Shown: piece after piece, positions 1-10,730 of the stretch
How positions within the stretch are numbered: the stretch's first letter is position 1
Layout of the letters: every line of letters starts with the position of its first letter
Assembly: GCA_037783415.1 (NCBI GenBank)
Contig: JAZGTN010000064.1
Coordinates: forward strand, 620,001-684,000
Direction: 5' to 3'
DNA length: 64,000 nt
Source: Leptasterias polaris
Taxonomy: Eukaryota; Echinodermata; Asteroidea; Forcipulatida; Asteriidae
Notes under the pieces: model-generated
Database searches by the model: none
Told to the model about the DNA's origin: nothing
What the model saw: the letters and a program-made list of their open reading frames with translations, nothing else
Translations under genes and position numbers: made by a program

Positions 1-99
1 CTTGTTTGGCTAGGCATATTTGTTTGACTGTCTCTTGCTTCTTCGCCGTCCTTGTGAGGCCATGATGTTCTCTTTTTTCTTAGTCTACGCACCCCTCCT

Positions 100-2073
100 C
101 TAGTATGTGACAAACTCACCCTCTTCACTGTCTTCAGGCTTGTCTCGCTGCGGCTGAGATATCTGTTCGGGTGTCTCCCGAGGTCGATGCGCAGGAGTTT
201 CCCGAGTTGATCGTTTTACTGTTTCCCAACGTCGTCGATTGGGTGTCTTTTCGGGTCGTTGGTCGGGGTCCTCACTGGGTTCCTGATGATCGGTAGTATC
301 TCTGGGTCGATGGTCGGCAGTGTCTCTTGGTCGCTGATCAGTAGTGTCTCTGGGTCGCTGATCAGTAGTGTCTCTGGGTCGCTGATCGGTAGTGTCTCTG
401 GGTTGACGGTCGGCAGTATCTCTGGGTCGCTGGTCGGCAGTTTCTCTCGGCCTCTGATTGGTAGTGTCTCTGGGTTGCTGATCGGTAGTATCTCTGGGTC
501 GATGGTCAGCAGTGTCTCTGGGTCGCTGATCGGTAGCATCTCTGGGTTGACGGTCGGCAGTATCTCTGGGTCGCTGGTCGGCAGTATCTCTGGGTCGCTG
601 GTCGGCAGTTTCTCTGGGTCGCTGATCGGTATTATCTCTGGGTCGCTGATCGGTAGTATCTCTGGGTCGCTGGTCGGCAGTGTCTCTGGGTCGCTGATTG
701 GTAGTGTCTCTGGGTTCCTGATCGGTAATATCTCTGGATCGATGGTCGGCAGTGTCTCTGGGTCCACGATCAGTAGTGTCTCTGGGTTCCTGATCGGTAG
801 TATCTCTGGGTTGACGGTCGGCGTCTCTGGGTCGCTGATCGGCCGTGTCTCTGGGTTGCTGGTCGTTATTGTCTCTGGGTCGCTGATCGGTAGTTTCTCT
901 AGGTCGATGGTCAGCAGTGTCTCTGGGTCGCTTGTCGGCATTGTCTCTGAGTCGCTGATCAGTTGTCTTTCTGGGTTGCTGGTCAGTTGTATCCCCAGTT
1001 TGCTGGTCAGGTGTTTGATCAAGTCCCTCTTTGGGTTGATGGTTGAGTCTCTTTCGGTGGTGTTTGTCCGGTTTATTTTGTGAAATCTGGTCTCGTTTCT
1101 CCCGGGGTTGTCTTTCTTCGTTTGCCATTTCCATGTCTGAGACCATCTCCATGTCTGAGCCCATTTCGCTTTCACCCTTTTCATCTCGGGGTAGTTTTCT
1201 TTGTTCTTGTTCGTCGTCACTAGTCTCCTCCTCCCTCTCTCGTTTCCGTTTCTCCTCTCTCATAGCCACATCCCAAAACCCCATACGTTTCTTTCTCTTG
1301 TTCGTTGTTTCTTTGGTTTCAGTGGTAGTTGTGTCTGCTATTTCTGCTTCCTCGTCATTATTGAGTTCGTGGTGCGTGTTTATTGGTCTTTCCCTGGGTA
1401 CAAATATGACCTGAGTGCTTTCTCCGCTGCGGTTGTCATCTTGATCAGACTCATCAGTTGCATTATTATACCTGTCATTGGATTCATGCCAGTTTGCCCG
1501 GTGGTTGTAACTCCCGCAAACGAAACATCTCCCTCTTACTGGACAGTCTCTTGCAAGATGGCCGGGTTCTTCACATAGCTTGCATGTTCTTTGCTGTCCT
1601 CTATATCGGACTGGTAGAGTAAAACCGCCGACTTTCACATAGCTTGGTATGGCTTTCTTCAAGTTCTTTACCAGGCAGCTTCGGACACCAGTCTCTATAT
1701 CTTTGTTGAAAAAGTGGTGTTGTCTCCTGATGTTGGCCACTGTGCCATACGGTGAGATAGCATTGAGTACTATCTGGTCGCTCATCTCGTACGGAACCTT
1801 GATATAGATCACAGCGCTGTTCTGTACATTTGCCCTTTCACATTGTATCAGAAGCTTCTGAAGGATCATGCCTCTATTGGAAATTTGGACGCAGTCATTC
1901 TCATTGTCAAAAGACACATTAAACCAACCATTTTCCAATTCAGCAATGCATTTCAGTGTTGCGACTGTATGGAGCTCTTTCTTTACAGCTGAATGGATTT
2001 CTTCAGGCGTGACGTGGCTTTCCATGAATCTTGTGTTAAACCTCACAGTGTTGGGCCTATTGAGCTGACCCAT
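100..2073 (-). CDS. LINE (Tx1/L1-like) ORF1-type zinc-knuckle protein
   Basis: Intact 657-residue ORF starting at an ATG on the minus strand. Residues 1-160 resemble the N-terminal nucleic-acid-binding part of Tx1-type ORF1 / ZCCHC3-like proteins. A perfect CCHC zinc knuckle follows (C164-x2-C167-x4-H172-x4-C177), then a second partial one (C183-x2-C186-x4-H191). Residues after about 250 are charged, and from about 360 to 590 consist of an eight-residue repeat of the type QRPRDTAD encoded by a 24-bp minisatellite. Family knowledge: ORF1 proteins bind element RNA and form the retrotransposition RNP. The partner ORF2 (endonuclease/RT) would lie to the left, outside the window. The absence of stops suggests a young copy. 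A domesticated host gene is the alternative, less likely. Confidence 0.75.
   Translation of the reverse strand: MGQLNRPNTVRFNTRFMESHVTPEEIHSAVKKELHTVATLKCIAELENGWFNVSFDNENDCVQISNRGMILQKLLIQCERANVQNSAVIYIKVPYEMSDQIVLNAISPYGTVANIRRQHHFFNKDIETGVRSCLVKNLKKAIPSYVKVGGFTLPVRYRGQQRTCKLCEEPGHLARDCPVRGRCFVCGSYNHRANWHESNDRYNNATDESDQDDNRSGESTQVIFVPRERPINTHHELNNDEEAEIADTTTTETKETTNKRKKRMGFWDVAMREEKRKREREEETSDDEQEQRKLPRDEKGESEMGSDMEMVSDMEMANEERQPREKRDQISQNKPDKHHRKRLNHQPKEGLDQTPDQQTGDTTDQQPRKTTDQRLRDNADKRPRDTADHRPRETTDQRPRDNNDQQPRDTADQRPRDADRQPRDTTDQEPRDTTDRGPRDTADHRSRDITDQEPRDTTNQRPRDTADQRPRDTTDQRPRDNTDQRPRETADQRPRDTADQRPRDTADRQPRDATDQRPRDTADHRPRDTTDQQPRDTTNQRPRETADQRPRDTADRQPRDTTDQRPRDTTDQRPRDTTDQRPRDTADHRPRDTTDHQEPSEDPDQRPEKTPNRRRWETVKRSTRETPAHRPRETPEQISQPQRDKPEDSEEGEFVTY
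280..960. repeat. 24-bp coding minisatellite inside ORF1
   Basis: About 28-30 imperfect copies of a 24-bp unit of the type TCTCTGGGTCGCTGATCGG plus five bases. Because 24 is a multiple of three, copy-number changes keep the frame, giving QRPRDTAD-type repeats on the minus strand. The same property keeps the plus-strand frames open, so long plus-strand ORFs here (for example 259-1083) are shadows. Confidence 0.9.
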
Positions 2074-2299
2074 CGTGCAAAATGGCCGCCTTCCCGACCT
2101 TTCTCAGAAATTCTGAAGCCAAAAGGCCTCAGAATCACAATTGTTGTGCAAACTGCTACTCAGGATTTGATGTATGTTACCTACCCAACTTAGAAAAAGA
2201 AGTGTCTCTGTCACTCGATGGCAAAAACAACTGATAAAATCTAAATTTCACCAAAATAAACAGGAGCGATGTTGAAGCACGTCTTGCGCCCTCAACGCA

Positions 2300-2300
2300 T

Positions 2301-2351
<51 letters not shown>

Positions 2352-2352
2352 T
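2300..2352. repeat. (ATTT)n microsatellite
   Basis: Uninterrupted TTTA repeats (about 13 copies), followed by about 170 bp of T-rich low-complexity DNA to 2,520. No gene is visible in 2,074-2,520 beyond the 5' flank of the ORF1. Confidence 0.95.
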
Positions 2353-2519
2353 ATACATACTTCTTTATTTGTTTATCTTTACTTTTACTGTTATTTTACT
2401 CATTTATTTTCGTTTTATAAATTAGTTATTTATTATTTATTTATTATTGTTTTTGTATAATTATCTGCTTTTATTATTGCGTGTACTATATTATATGTTT
2501 AAATCTATATTTATTTCAA

Positions 2520-2665
2520 TGTGTACCCCAGATGTGGGGCAACAGATCTACGGATCATAGTATGTATTTGCTTTTGTTGTCCCTTGCCCATCTCGGGGTA
2601 TATTGTCTTGTATTTTGTTTTGTACTGTTATGGCAAATAAAATAATAATAATAATAGTAGTAAAA
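2520..2665 (+). mobile_element. Probable LINE 3' tail remnant
   Basis: A short GC-richer block ends in TGGCAAATAAAATAATAATA, that is an AATAAA signal running into an ATA/ATT microsatellite. This is the usual look of the 3' end of CR1/L2/jockey-type LINEs. No coding part is recognisable upstream. DNA from 2,665 to 3,055 shows nothing I can name, apart from C-rich runs near 2,910-2,950. Confidence 0.35.
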
Positions 2666-3059
2666 CAGTTAGTTAAAATGGATATTAGAAAGTTTTGCAA
2701 GAAATCCAAACAACCTCCATCCCATGATGATAGGCACTGATCTGATTCTGAATCTAGCGATGGGAATCCTGAACCCAAACACAAACACCCCAGGATTGAA
2801 GTTAATATTGACGTAAATGTCCCAGATACCCCCCAGTCAAGAATAACGCTGGTGTAAGTCCGTCAATGCTTTTCTGCAGTACAAAATTTCATTATAGATT
2901 TTTGTTTGCCCCCCCTAAATTTAAGTTTGCCCCCCTCTTGCCCCCCAGAGGTGCCGCCGCTGCTTAGTCTCAAATATTTATGAGAGTATTTGCGAATTGA
3001 GGCAAAAAACGTGAATATTTTACGTAAATCTTCACGTAAATATATGTTTTATATATATA

Positions 3060-3756
3060 TATGTCGCTAACATAGTGTACCTCACATAGTTCACAAATAA
3101 TTAATGTTTAGTATTTAATTAGAACGACCACATTATAACACGTCTCAATATTCCTTGCAGCTAATTAGACCGACTAATTAGTGCCCAATTATACATTCTA
3201 TATGTGTTTTTCGTCCAAAGTGAATGGTATTTTTTACATGAAAATGACAAAGAGCGTATATTTAAAGCAAAATGTACCTCACATAATTCAAAAATATTTT
3301 ATTTTTAGTGTTTAATCATAAAGACAACTAAATATCTTAGAGACAACATCATAACACATCTAAATTTTCGTCGCAGCTAATTAAAACACACCATATAAAA
3401 TGGTGTAATTAGTGGCTCCATTTAGCTGCAATGGAATATTTAGATGTGTTTTAAAGTGGTCTCTACGATTACTTAAGAATATTGAAATATTTATGAAATA
3501 TGTGAGGAACATTTTATTTTAAAGCGACGCTCTTCGTCAATTTATAGCAAAATTAAGCACTAATTATAGTGGTTCTAACTAGCTGCAACGGAATAATTAG
3601 ACGTGTTATAATGTGATCATTAAGATAATATAATAATAATGAAATATTTAAAAATATGTGAGGTACATTTTGTTTTAAATATACGCTTTTCGTCAACTTT
3701 AAAGCAAAAATACTATTATTGGAAAGTGGCAAAAATCACAACATTATAAAGTGGTG
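3060..3756. repeat. Inverted GTACCTCACATA-type repeat modules (left part)
   Basis: A ~110-bp module (GTACCTCACAT, then TTTAGTGTTTAAT, then ACACGTCTAAATATTCC, then GCAGCTAATTA) occurs at about 3,074-3,190 and 3,272-3,375 in one orientation and at about 3,405-3,520 and 3,565-3,680 in the other. It therefore forms nested palindromes. A further copy lies at 6,730-6,850 beyond the LINE. The arrangement is MITE-like and appears to have been split by the LINE insertion at 3,757-6,720. Confidence 0.65.
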
Positions 3757-4984
3757 AAAATTGTCACTAATAATAATAATAATAATAAATATTTATACCG
3801 CGCTTAATACTACGTTTCTAAGCGCTATGGTGCTGATGTCCTAGCAGACTATTAAGTAAAACCAGGGCAGCAGCACCAAATTACAAAGATACAAAATTAC
3901 AAAAATAATGCAGTAACCGTAAAGCAGAAAATAAACATGAGAAAAGTAAACTAACATAAATTAGGTTAACAAGCTGCAGAATTTGGTAATTACAGAGATT
4001 TGCATAAGTGAGTCTTCAACATAGTTTTAAATGTTTCTAAGGATGAAGCTTTTTGAATTTGGGGAGGGAGAGTGTTCCATAATTTGGGAGCGGCAACAGA
4101 AAAAGCTCTGTCACCGTAGCGTGTTTTCACACGAGGGCCAGGCATCAGTTGAAGGTGAGAGGATGTGCAAGATCGTAGCCGGCTTGATGGAACTTTTTGT
4201 TTGATGAGTTCTGAGAGATATGTAGGACACTGACCATTACGAGTTTTGAAAGTGAGCAGAAGAATTTTAAACTGAATACGTAAATAATTGGAAGCCAGTG
4301 AAGATGACGCCGAGATCGTGTAACCATGCGTGCAGCAGTATTTTGGATACGCTGAAGAGGCATACGATGAGAGGATGGCAGGTTAATAAGGAGGCTGTTG
4401 CAGTAATCTAAATGGGAAGTGACAAAAGCATGAATGAGACGCTCAGTAGAAGATTTGTCCAAAAATTTGCGTATCTTACCAATTTTGTGAATGCCAAAAG
4501 ATGCAGCTCTACACACTTTTTGGATATGAGAATACATGTTAAGAGTAGAGTCCAGGGTGACACCAAGGTTTTTAGCTGATTTTGATGTCTTCACCACAAC
4601 ATTATCTATAACGAAGCTAGGCAAGGTAGATGATTTGCGGAACTGAGATGTGATGTGCAATATTTCTGTTTTATCTCCATTCAGCTTTAGGTAATTATTC
4701 AGAGCCCAATCTTTGACGTCAACAATGCATTCTTCGAGTTCCTTTATACCAACAGACTGATTACAGGGTTTAACAATTACATAGAGTTGGGTATCATCAG
4801 CATAAGTTACATGACATTATGAGCATTTATAACATGATTCAAAGGACTAGTATGAACTCAAGCGGCCCTAGAACAGAACCTTGAGGCACACCAAAAGATA
4901 AAGGTAAAGGGTTTGATATAGTGTCATTAATGACAATTCTCTGTTTTCGATGTTCAAGGTAAGACATAAATATGGTGGCCCTGA

Positions 4985-5188
4985 AGGGACATCGCATATC
5001 GCAAACGTGTGCGCATACGTATGCAATGTCGTGAAACAATTCGCGAATATACGTATGCAATGTCGTGAAACAATTCGCGAATATGTGCGCACACGGTATG
5101 CAATGTCGTGAAACAATTCGCGAATATGTGCGCACACGTCTGCGAATATATTTGAGATGTCGTGAATTTTATTGCATACCATGTCGCA
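4985..5188. repeat. 34/44-bp tandem repeat inside LINE remnant
   Basis: About 3.5 copies of a unit built on TATGCAATGTCGTGAAACAA followed by TTCGCGAATAT, with or without a GTGCGCACAC spacer. It separates two pieces of RT coding sequence that should be adjacent, so it is an insertion or local expansion rather than LINE sequence. Confidence 0.75.
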
Positions 5189-5198
5189 TACCTTTGAA

Positions 5199-5947
5199 TA
5201 GTCTTGGTCCAAGACGTCACTATCCTATACACGTAACTATCTTATACAATAATACTCGTGATAACCCGACAGAGGGCGCGCTTTTCGTTCTTGAATTCAT
5301 CGGGGTGCACCACACTAAATAAGCCAGAATTAATGCGCCAAGCTACTTATCATAATTTGTAAACCCACAACTTATTTTTAATTATAACGTTTTGGGGGTC
5401 ATGCAATTAATAGATTGTGTAAATATAAGAATCTATCACAACCTGGGGGTTCTGTGCTTCAACTTTTGAGGAGACTTGATAAATTTAGGCGTTAAAGTTG
5501 GCCCTATTTGACCGGGGAAGTGGAGAAGTGCTTCACGAAAACTGGCAGCAAGTCGGTTTTGGAAAAAAAAAAAAAATATCGTGTTTTTTCTTCTGGGGTA
5601 GTTAACAAAAATTCCAAACGGCTGACCTGCCAAAAATTGAAAAGAATTCTAAAGTTTAGTTGTCCAGAAATATGTCTGATTGGTTTTCAAGAGGCTGAGA
5701 GACTTTCAGGATTTTTTGAGTATTTTTGAATAATTATCATTTAGCATTGGTTCCTATGGGAGATTATTTAGAGGGGGCGCCCATCGGCGCGGCTGACAAC
5801 TGTGGAAGCTGGAAATCGAACCGCGGATAGTGACGCCCTCTGCTGTTTGAATTGATCCATTTCAGTGCGAACTACCAACGCAACGATGGATAGTGACTCA
5901 TTCTGTTGTTGGAATAGATACATGCGAAGGTCTTGGAACCAAGACTA
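5199..5947. mobile_element. 749-bp TIR element with palindromic tips
   Basis: Left tip TAGTCTTGGTCCAAGAC (5,199-5,215), right tip GTCTTGGAACCAAGACTA (5,930-5,947). Each tip is itself nearly palindromic. Flanking direct repeat CCTTTGAA at 5,191-5,198 and 5,948-5,955 (the identity extends to 12 bp if the terminal TA is counted as flank). No transposase ORF, so non-autonomous. The 8-bp duplication and TAG tip would fit a hAT-type element, but that is inference. Confidence 0.75.
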
Positions 5948-6724
5948 CCTTTGAATAAAATGTAGTACCGCCAATTCCAAACCTGTGGCAGAAGCGTTCA
6001 ACTAGAGTGATATGATTAATAGTATCGAAAGCTGCTGAATAGTCTAGCATTACTTGTATGGCCTCCTGACCCTTATCAACAGCCAATAGGAGATCATTGT
6101 AGACTTTCAGCAGTGCTGTCTCTGTTGAGTGGAACCGCCTGGAAGCTGCAGACTGTTCTTTCGGAAACAAGCAATTTTCCTCAAGATACAGTCAAGCTGT
6201 TTGCCTACAATACGTTTCATAACTTTTGAAACAAACATCAGGTTTGTAATTGGACGGTAATTTTTCAGTTCATTGCGATCCAGATTTTTTTTTTTAAAGA
6301 GCGGTCTTACATGGGATGTTTTGAAAGCCTTTGGAACAATACCAGTAGTCAGTGATTGGTTGACAAGTTTTGTAATAAATGGAACAAGCTCATTGATGCA
6401 TTCCTTGAGTAGAGTGGTAGGTATCGGGTCAAGCCTGCAGGACTAAGGACTCTCCTGGATAATTTTACGGACTGTATCCTCTGATACTGGATCAAAGTCA
6501 ATAAAAGAAGAGTTGCATGGTGACACTGCATCCGTAGGAAGAGGTGATCCTCCTAGTGAAGAGACGATACCTTGAACTTTCTTGATCGGATTTACTGTCA
6601 GGGAGGACCTGATCTGACGTAGGTGCAGTGAGCTTATTTACAAACTGGAACAGTTGTTTAGTGTCACTTTGCTCTATCTTTGAGGTTAAATAATGAGACT
6701 TGGATTCCATCAGAAGCAGGTTAT

Positions 6725-6910
6725 ATGAATTACTAATTAGTGGTTACAATTAGCTGCAACGGAATATTTAGACGTGTTATATCGAGTTTGATTTATTATG
6801 ATTAAACACTATAAATTAAATATTTGTAAATTATGTAAGGTACGTTTTGTTTTAAAGCGATGGTCTTCATTATTTTCATAGTAAAAACACTATTGGAAAG
6901 TGACGAAAAA
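6725..6910. repeat. Inverted repeat module, right part
   Basis: Copy of the module seen at 3,060-3,756, continuing on the other side of the LINE; it ends with the same CACTATTGGAAAGTG string seen near 3,715-3,730. The pair supports LINE insertion into this repeat. Confidence 0.6.
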
Positions 6911-7593
6911 AGACCGCTGAAAAAGACCGATGAACTTACATCATCGATGCGTATAATTATATGCCTCACACGCAGTCCGCCGCGGTGTAGTCCGTTGACC
7001 GCTGGTTAGACCTGTGTGCAGACCAGCGGCGGCGGAACACTTTTAAAAGTGGGGGGGGGGGGGGATTTTTTCCCCCCATGTATTTTATTTCCATTTGCAC
7101 AACATAGGTATGTAGGCACACACCGGCTATGTTGGGCTATTTTGGGGTACACAAATAGACCCACACATGACTCTGGAGGTCTTCCAGGAGTAGAGTAGAC
7201 CAATCCCTAAATGAAACCGTCAAATTTGGCCGTTATTGAGCATTTTCAAAAAACTACGTTCACGTGATGTATCTGAACCAATTTTTTTACGCAGATAAAT
7301 CATATGATCTTTGGACTTAACTTTACTTCCAGCGATCTAAAAAGTGTATTACTGAACCAAATTCAACTCGGTTAACAATGGGAGAGATTGACGCAGCTGT
7401 AAGCCCAAATGCAATTTGCCCGTAAAGATGGTGTTTTTCGGGAACAATCGTTAGACAAAATTACTATACCTTATACAATGAACAGCTACCACCATTCTGT
7501 GATTTGCCAATTGGCCATCAAGACGTGTTTTGTTACTTCGACTAAATGTAGATCGTGTCTATTCAGCCGCTAAGCTAATCGGATAACGTGGCG

Positions 7594-7673
7594 AGTGCGC
7601 AAGCTCATAAAGACGCATCCCGACTGTACCTCTAGACTCTTTCTAGAAAGGTGTCTTTATGAGCATGCGCACT
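7594..7673. repeat. Hairpin with ~21-bp arms
   Basis: Left arm AGTGCGCAAGCTCATAAAGA pairs with the reverse complement of TCTTTATGAGCATGCGCACT near 7,654-7,673, with only one or two mismatches. The loop is about 37 bp and contains TCTAGACTCTTTCTAGA, itself palindromic. Confidence 0.8.
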
Positions 7674-7866
7674 TGCAGACAAGCATTTTTCAAACGGCCG
7701 TTCAAGAAATCTTCTTTGCTGAATTATCGGAAATAAGATGATTTAATCGAGATGCTTTAACTTAAAAGTTCAAGTTTAAGCAAATGCTTGGGCCCAGTGT
7801 TCAACGGCGCAACCAGGATTATGTTTTGTTTTTGTTTTTGTTATTTTTATTATTATTTTTTTTGGG

Positions 7867-7985
7867 GGGGGGGGGGCTCAAACCAATGTACTGGGTGGTG
7901 TCCAGGGGCCGGCCTTACGGCCCCTGGTGTGGTCCAGGGGCGAAGCCCCGGTGGGGGTCCAGGGGGCTTTGCCCCCTGGAGCTCT
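7867..7985. repeat. GC-rich self-complementary block
   Basis: After a G run, the sequence carries successive short hairpins such as CCAGGGGCCGGCCTTACGGCC, GGGGCGAAGCCCC and GGGGGCTTTGCCCCC, separated by GTCCAG motifs. The composition contrasts sharply with AT-rich flanks. It looks like a mobile repeat end or structured DNA; family unknown. Confidence 0.55.
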
Positions 7986-8423
7986 GAGCTTGTGGCGATT
8001 TTGGGGTGAAAAATCAAGCCTCTTTATGCATAAAATTAGAAAAATAGACATACTTTTTAAGCACTTCTGATCCATATAAATCTTTTAATTTTATTAAAAA
8101 AAATTCAGTGATGCTCCTCCCTCTTGTTAGAACCTATTGCCATTCATCTGGGTTTAGGCTGATAATGCCCGCATGGAGTCCCCAGAATATTAAGTACAAG
8201 GTACACTGTCAGCAAAAGTTTTTGTTTTAAATAATAATACTGTGGACGTTGTTGATAAGAACATTGTGGGCGGTGCTACCTTCTTTTCATCACTGGGCGG
8301 CAAATTCCATGAATAAGTGGGCGGCAAACCCATATCCTACAGATAAACCTTTGTTTTGAGAAAGTGGTGTCACATAATAATAATTTATAAAATAAGTTAG
8401 TGGCCTGACGTTTCGACCCTAGC

Positions 8424-8494
8424 AGAGTCTTTCTCGAAGGCAAAATGACAACACACAATGTTGTGTGTTGTCATTTAGCCTTTCGAGGACTCTC
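8424..8494. repeat. Long near-perfect palindrome
   Basis: A perfect 16+2+16 bp palindrome (AAATGACAACACACAA at 8,443-8,458 against 8,461-8,476) extends imperfectly to about 34-bp arms starting from AGAGTC on both sides. It is preceded by TGACGTTTCGACCCTAGCAG, a string reminiscent of retroelement ends. No ORF. Confidence 0.85.
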
Positions 8495-9335
8495 TGAAAT
8501 AAAATCTTACGTTCAATTTTTACATTTTGTTTACAACTTGTACCCATTTGAATACGTAGGTTTTTGGGGGTCAAATACTCAAGATTAATTGTTAAAAAAC
8601 AGAGCTGATTTTGGTGCGTCTCTAACCCCAGGAAGGGATCGCACTGAAAATCAACGCTTGTTAAAAACTTTCGATCGCTTGTAAGTTGTAGAACACTTGT
8701 CGGTCGCTTCGCTCGTGTAAAAATCCACGTATTTTGACGCACCTTATTTTTAATGAACTATGTTTTCATAATTATGGTCATCACCTAGCCCTATTGATAG
8801 GACTCTTCCTCTATGCTGCACACAGATACAGAGTCCTAGATATAACTTAAATCTTACCTGCAAGAAAGCAAGAATTTCACCAGATTCACACTCCTGCATG
8901 CATTTTTCTGCGGTGGGTTTTGGACGTCATATATTCCTCAATAATTCGCAATTTTCATGAAATAATGCAGCTCTCAACGTAAACAAATTCAACGTTAAAA
9001 AATGTGTAATGCTCGAAAACGGCAAAATGTAATGGTTTCTTTTAGGAACCGTTCTTTTTCTCCAGCCGTTTTCGATCATTTTTCAAAAAACGAAGGTCAC
9101 GTGGGTTATCCGAACCACATTTTTGGTTCGGAAAACCCACGTGATCTTCGGAGTTAGTTTTACTTCCAGCCGTATAAAAATTATTTACTGCACCAGATTT
9201 AACTATAGTCTGTTGTTTTGAAAAATTATTCTTTAGTATTTGACCAAAAATATTACGTATTCAAATTATGGATACAACTATAAGTTGTAAATAATTATAA
9301 AAAAATCGAACGTAAGATTTTATTTCAGAGAGTCC
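8487..9335. mobile_element. ~850-bp TIR element
   Basis: Left end GGACTCTCTGAAATAAAATC continues to about 8,523 and is repeated inverted at about 9,298-9,335, giving ~37-bp terminal inverted repeats with few mismatches. The interior has no transposase and contains the 9,091-9,150 palindrome. Target duplication not resolved. Confidence 0.65.
9091..9150. repeat. Palindrome with paired CACGTG boxes
   Basis: Arms of 27 bp (9,091-9,117 and 9,124-9,150) contain TCACGTGGGTTATCCGAACC and its near-perfect complement, each with a CACGTG-type core. A diverged non-palindromic relative occurs at 7,235-7,340. Confidence 0.8.
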
Positions 9336-10019
9336 GAGCAACGGAAGCGTGTTTTACAGTGCACAGCGTGGGGACACGCTACACGTAAAACAGGGGCAGT
9401 CGTGTAGCTGTGTGGCTCGGTGGGGCTATTACGCGACGGAAACCCCTGAGCCAATAAATAGCTGTACCTGGAAGCTCATGAACATGTGGGAGGGGTAGGG
9501 AGCCAGACCACCAAGTACATTTTTGTCATTGCCGGTTTGTCAGTCAGTACACCTCGCTGATCGAATCCGCTGTTTCAAAAACGCAACGTTTCAATGCTCT
9601 GTGTACGTTCCTTCCCCCGATTTGTACGGAATCTTTTGGTAATTAAAACAGATTTATAGGCCTATTGTGATATAGAAATAATAGTCGATGATTCTACATT
9701 ACTAAATTACGTAAACAGTTAACCGGTGTGCCCTTTAATGACCCAACCTCCAGTGCTTCCTTTAAGCATCTGAAAATACTAACAAAGTGGAATCAATCAA
9801 TAGTTGCCGGGATGGTGGGCGGGTGCGAGGCACAAGTAAGTATACTCATTTCAAGAATCATAATTTCTTCGAAATTTTACACTCTTTCCCATAGAATCAA
9901 GATCAGTAAATACGGTAGATGGGAGGAAGCAACTCAAATTGATTGCCCCCAAAGAAAATGTAATTCCCATACAGTAATCAGAAACACAAACCAACCTCCT
10001 TCTATTCCATGTCCTGATG

Positions 10020-10730
10020 TCATACCGCTCGACCAAACAGTCCATCTGCTCTCTTCATAAGTCCAACCCCGTGTCTTGCAAACGTCTGAGAACTCCTAAA
10101 ATCGGCTGCTTCCATGACTTCCACCACTAGATGCTCCATTAAACATGGGCCATGATGTTGCCAGGGTTCTCGTAGAATGAGCCTGAATAGAGGGGGAATA
10201 TCAGCCCCCATCAACTGGTAAGTCTCCTTTATTGTTCTGACTAACCATCCAGAAATTGTCCGTTTTGATACGGGTAAACCAGGTTTCTTGCCCCCAAAGG
10301 ACACAAACAAATGATGTTCCCCCTTTTGGACCAAGGAGCTTGTCTTTACAAGATAATGCTCCAGAGCTCGCATAACACAAAGCTTCTCGTTATCAGCTTC
10401 TTGAAACTCGGGTAAGAAAATGTCTTGGCCCAAATGAAAATGGGTAGCAGTCTTGGGGAGAAACCCTTGTACATGTCGTACCCTCATCCCGCCTGCCTCA
10501 AATCGAAGGTAAGGATCTGTCTGACCCATTGCCTGATTTTCCGAACATCTTTTCGCTGATGTAATGGCTACTAGAAACTGTCTTGAAAGTACAGCGAAGC
10601 AAGGAAGAATCTTGGAGAGGTTCAAAGGGTTCCTTTTGCAAGCCTTCAAGAACACTATTGAGATTCCATGCCGGAATTAAAACTCGAGAAGGTGGATTCT
10701 TATGGAAAGGCCCTTTTAAAAATCGACACA
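10020..10730 (-). pseudogene. DIRS tyrosine recombinase, frameshifted
   Basis: Recognised by AITSAKRCSE (region of the first catalytic Arg), LPKTATHFHLGQDIFLPEF, LFVSFGGKKPGLPVSKRTIS and a following HSTR tetrad (His-x-x-Arg box). HSTR is in a different frame from the preceding segment, so a frameshift lies near 10,170-10,200. The C-terminal part reads FARHG where the family has a catalytic Tyr shortly after, so the nucleophile appears lost. Family role: integrates the circular DNA intermediate without an integrase-type target duplication. Confidence 0.8.

Larger units (their letters stand above)
3757..6720 (-). mobile_element. Degenerate L2/CR1-type LINE, 5'-truncated, interrupted
   Basis: The 3' end is at the left: an ATT-repeat tail next to a segment with AAGCGCGGTATAAATATTTA, typical of L2-like elements. 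RT fragments on the minus strand read, in order: thumb/connection relics (6,170-6,710), fingers-palm with FHSTETALLKVYNDLL and DYSAAFDTINH (5,956-6,170), FGVPQGSVLGP (4,840-4,960), and the C-terminal part with LGVTLDSTLNM, HLDYCNSLL and LHWLPI (4,145-4,660). Frameshifts, stops and a 749-bp insertion make it inactive. The missing palm YADD region lies near 4,790-4,830, where YADD-like coding is frameshifted. Confidence 0.85.
6911..8423. other. Gene-free stretch with hairpin, GC-rich block and a repeat fragment
   Basis: A poly-G run lies at about 7,048-7,062. The segment 7,221-7,370 is a diverged direct copy of 9,055-9,205. A hairpin with 21-bp arms lies at 7,594-7,673 and a GC-rich block at 7,867-7,985. 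No coding signal is recognisable. Confidence 0.6.

Noticed and set aside
259..1083. Plus-strand ORF with SGSLIGS repeats
   Set aside because: Antisense shadow of the 24-bp minisatellite within the minus-strand ORF1, which has a real zinc knuckle.
9728..10060. Plus-strand ORF at the DIRS left end
   Set aside because: Overlaps the inverted terminal repeat and the recombinase on the other strand; no independent homology.
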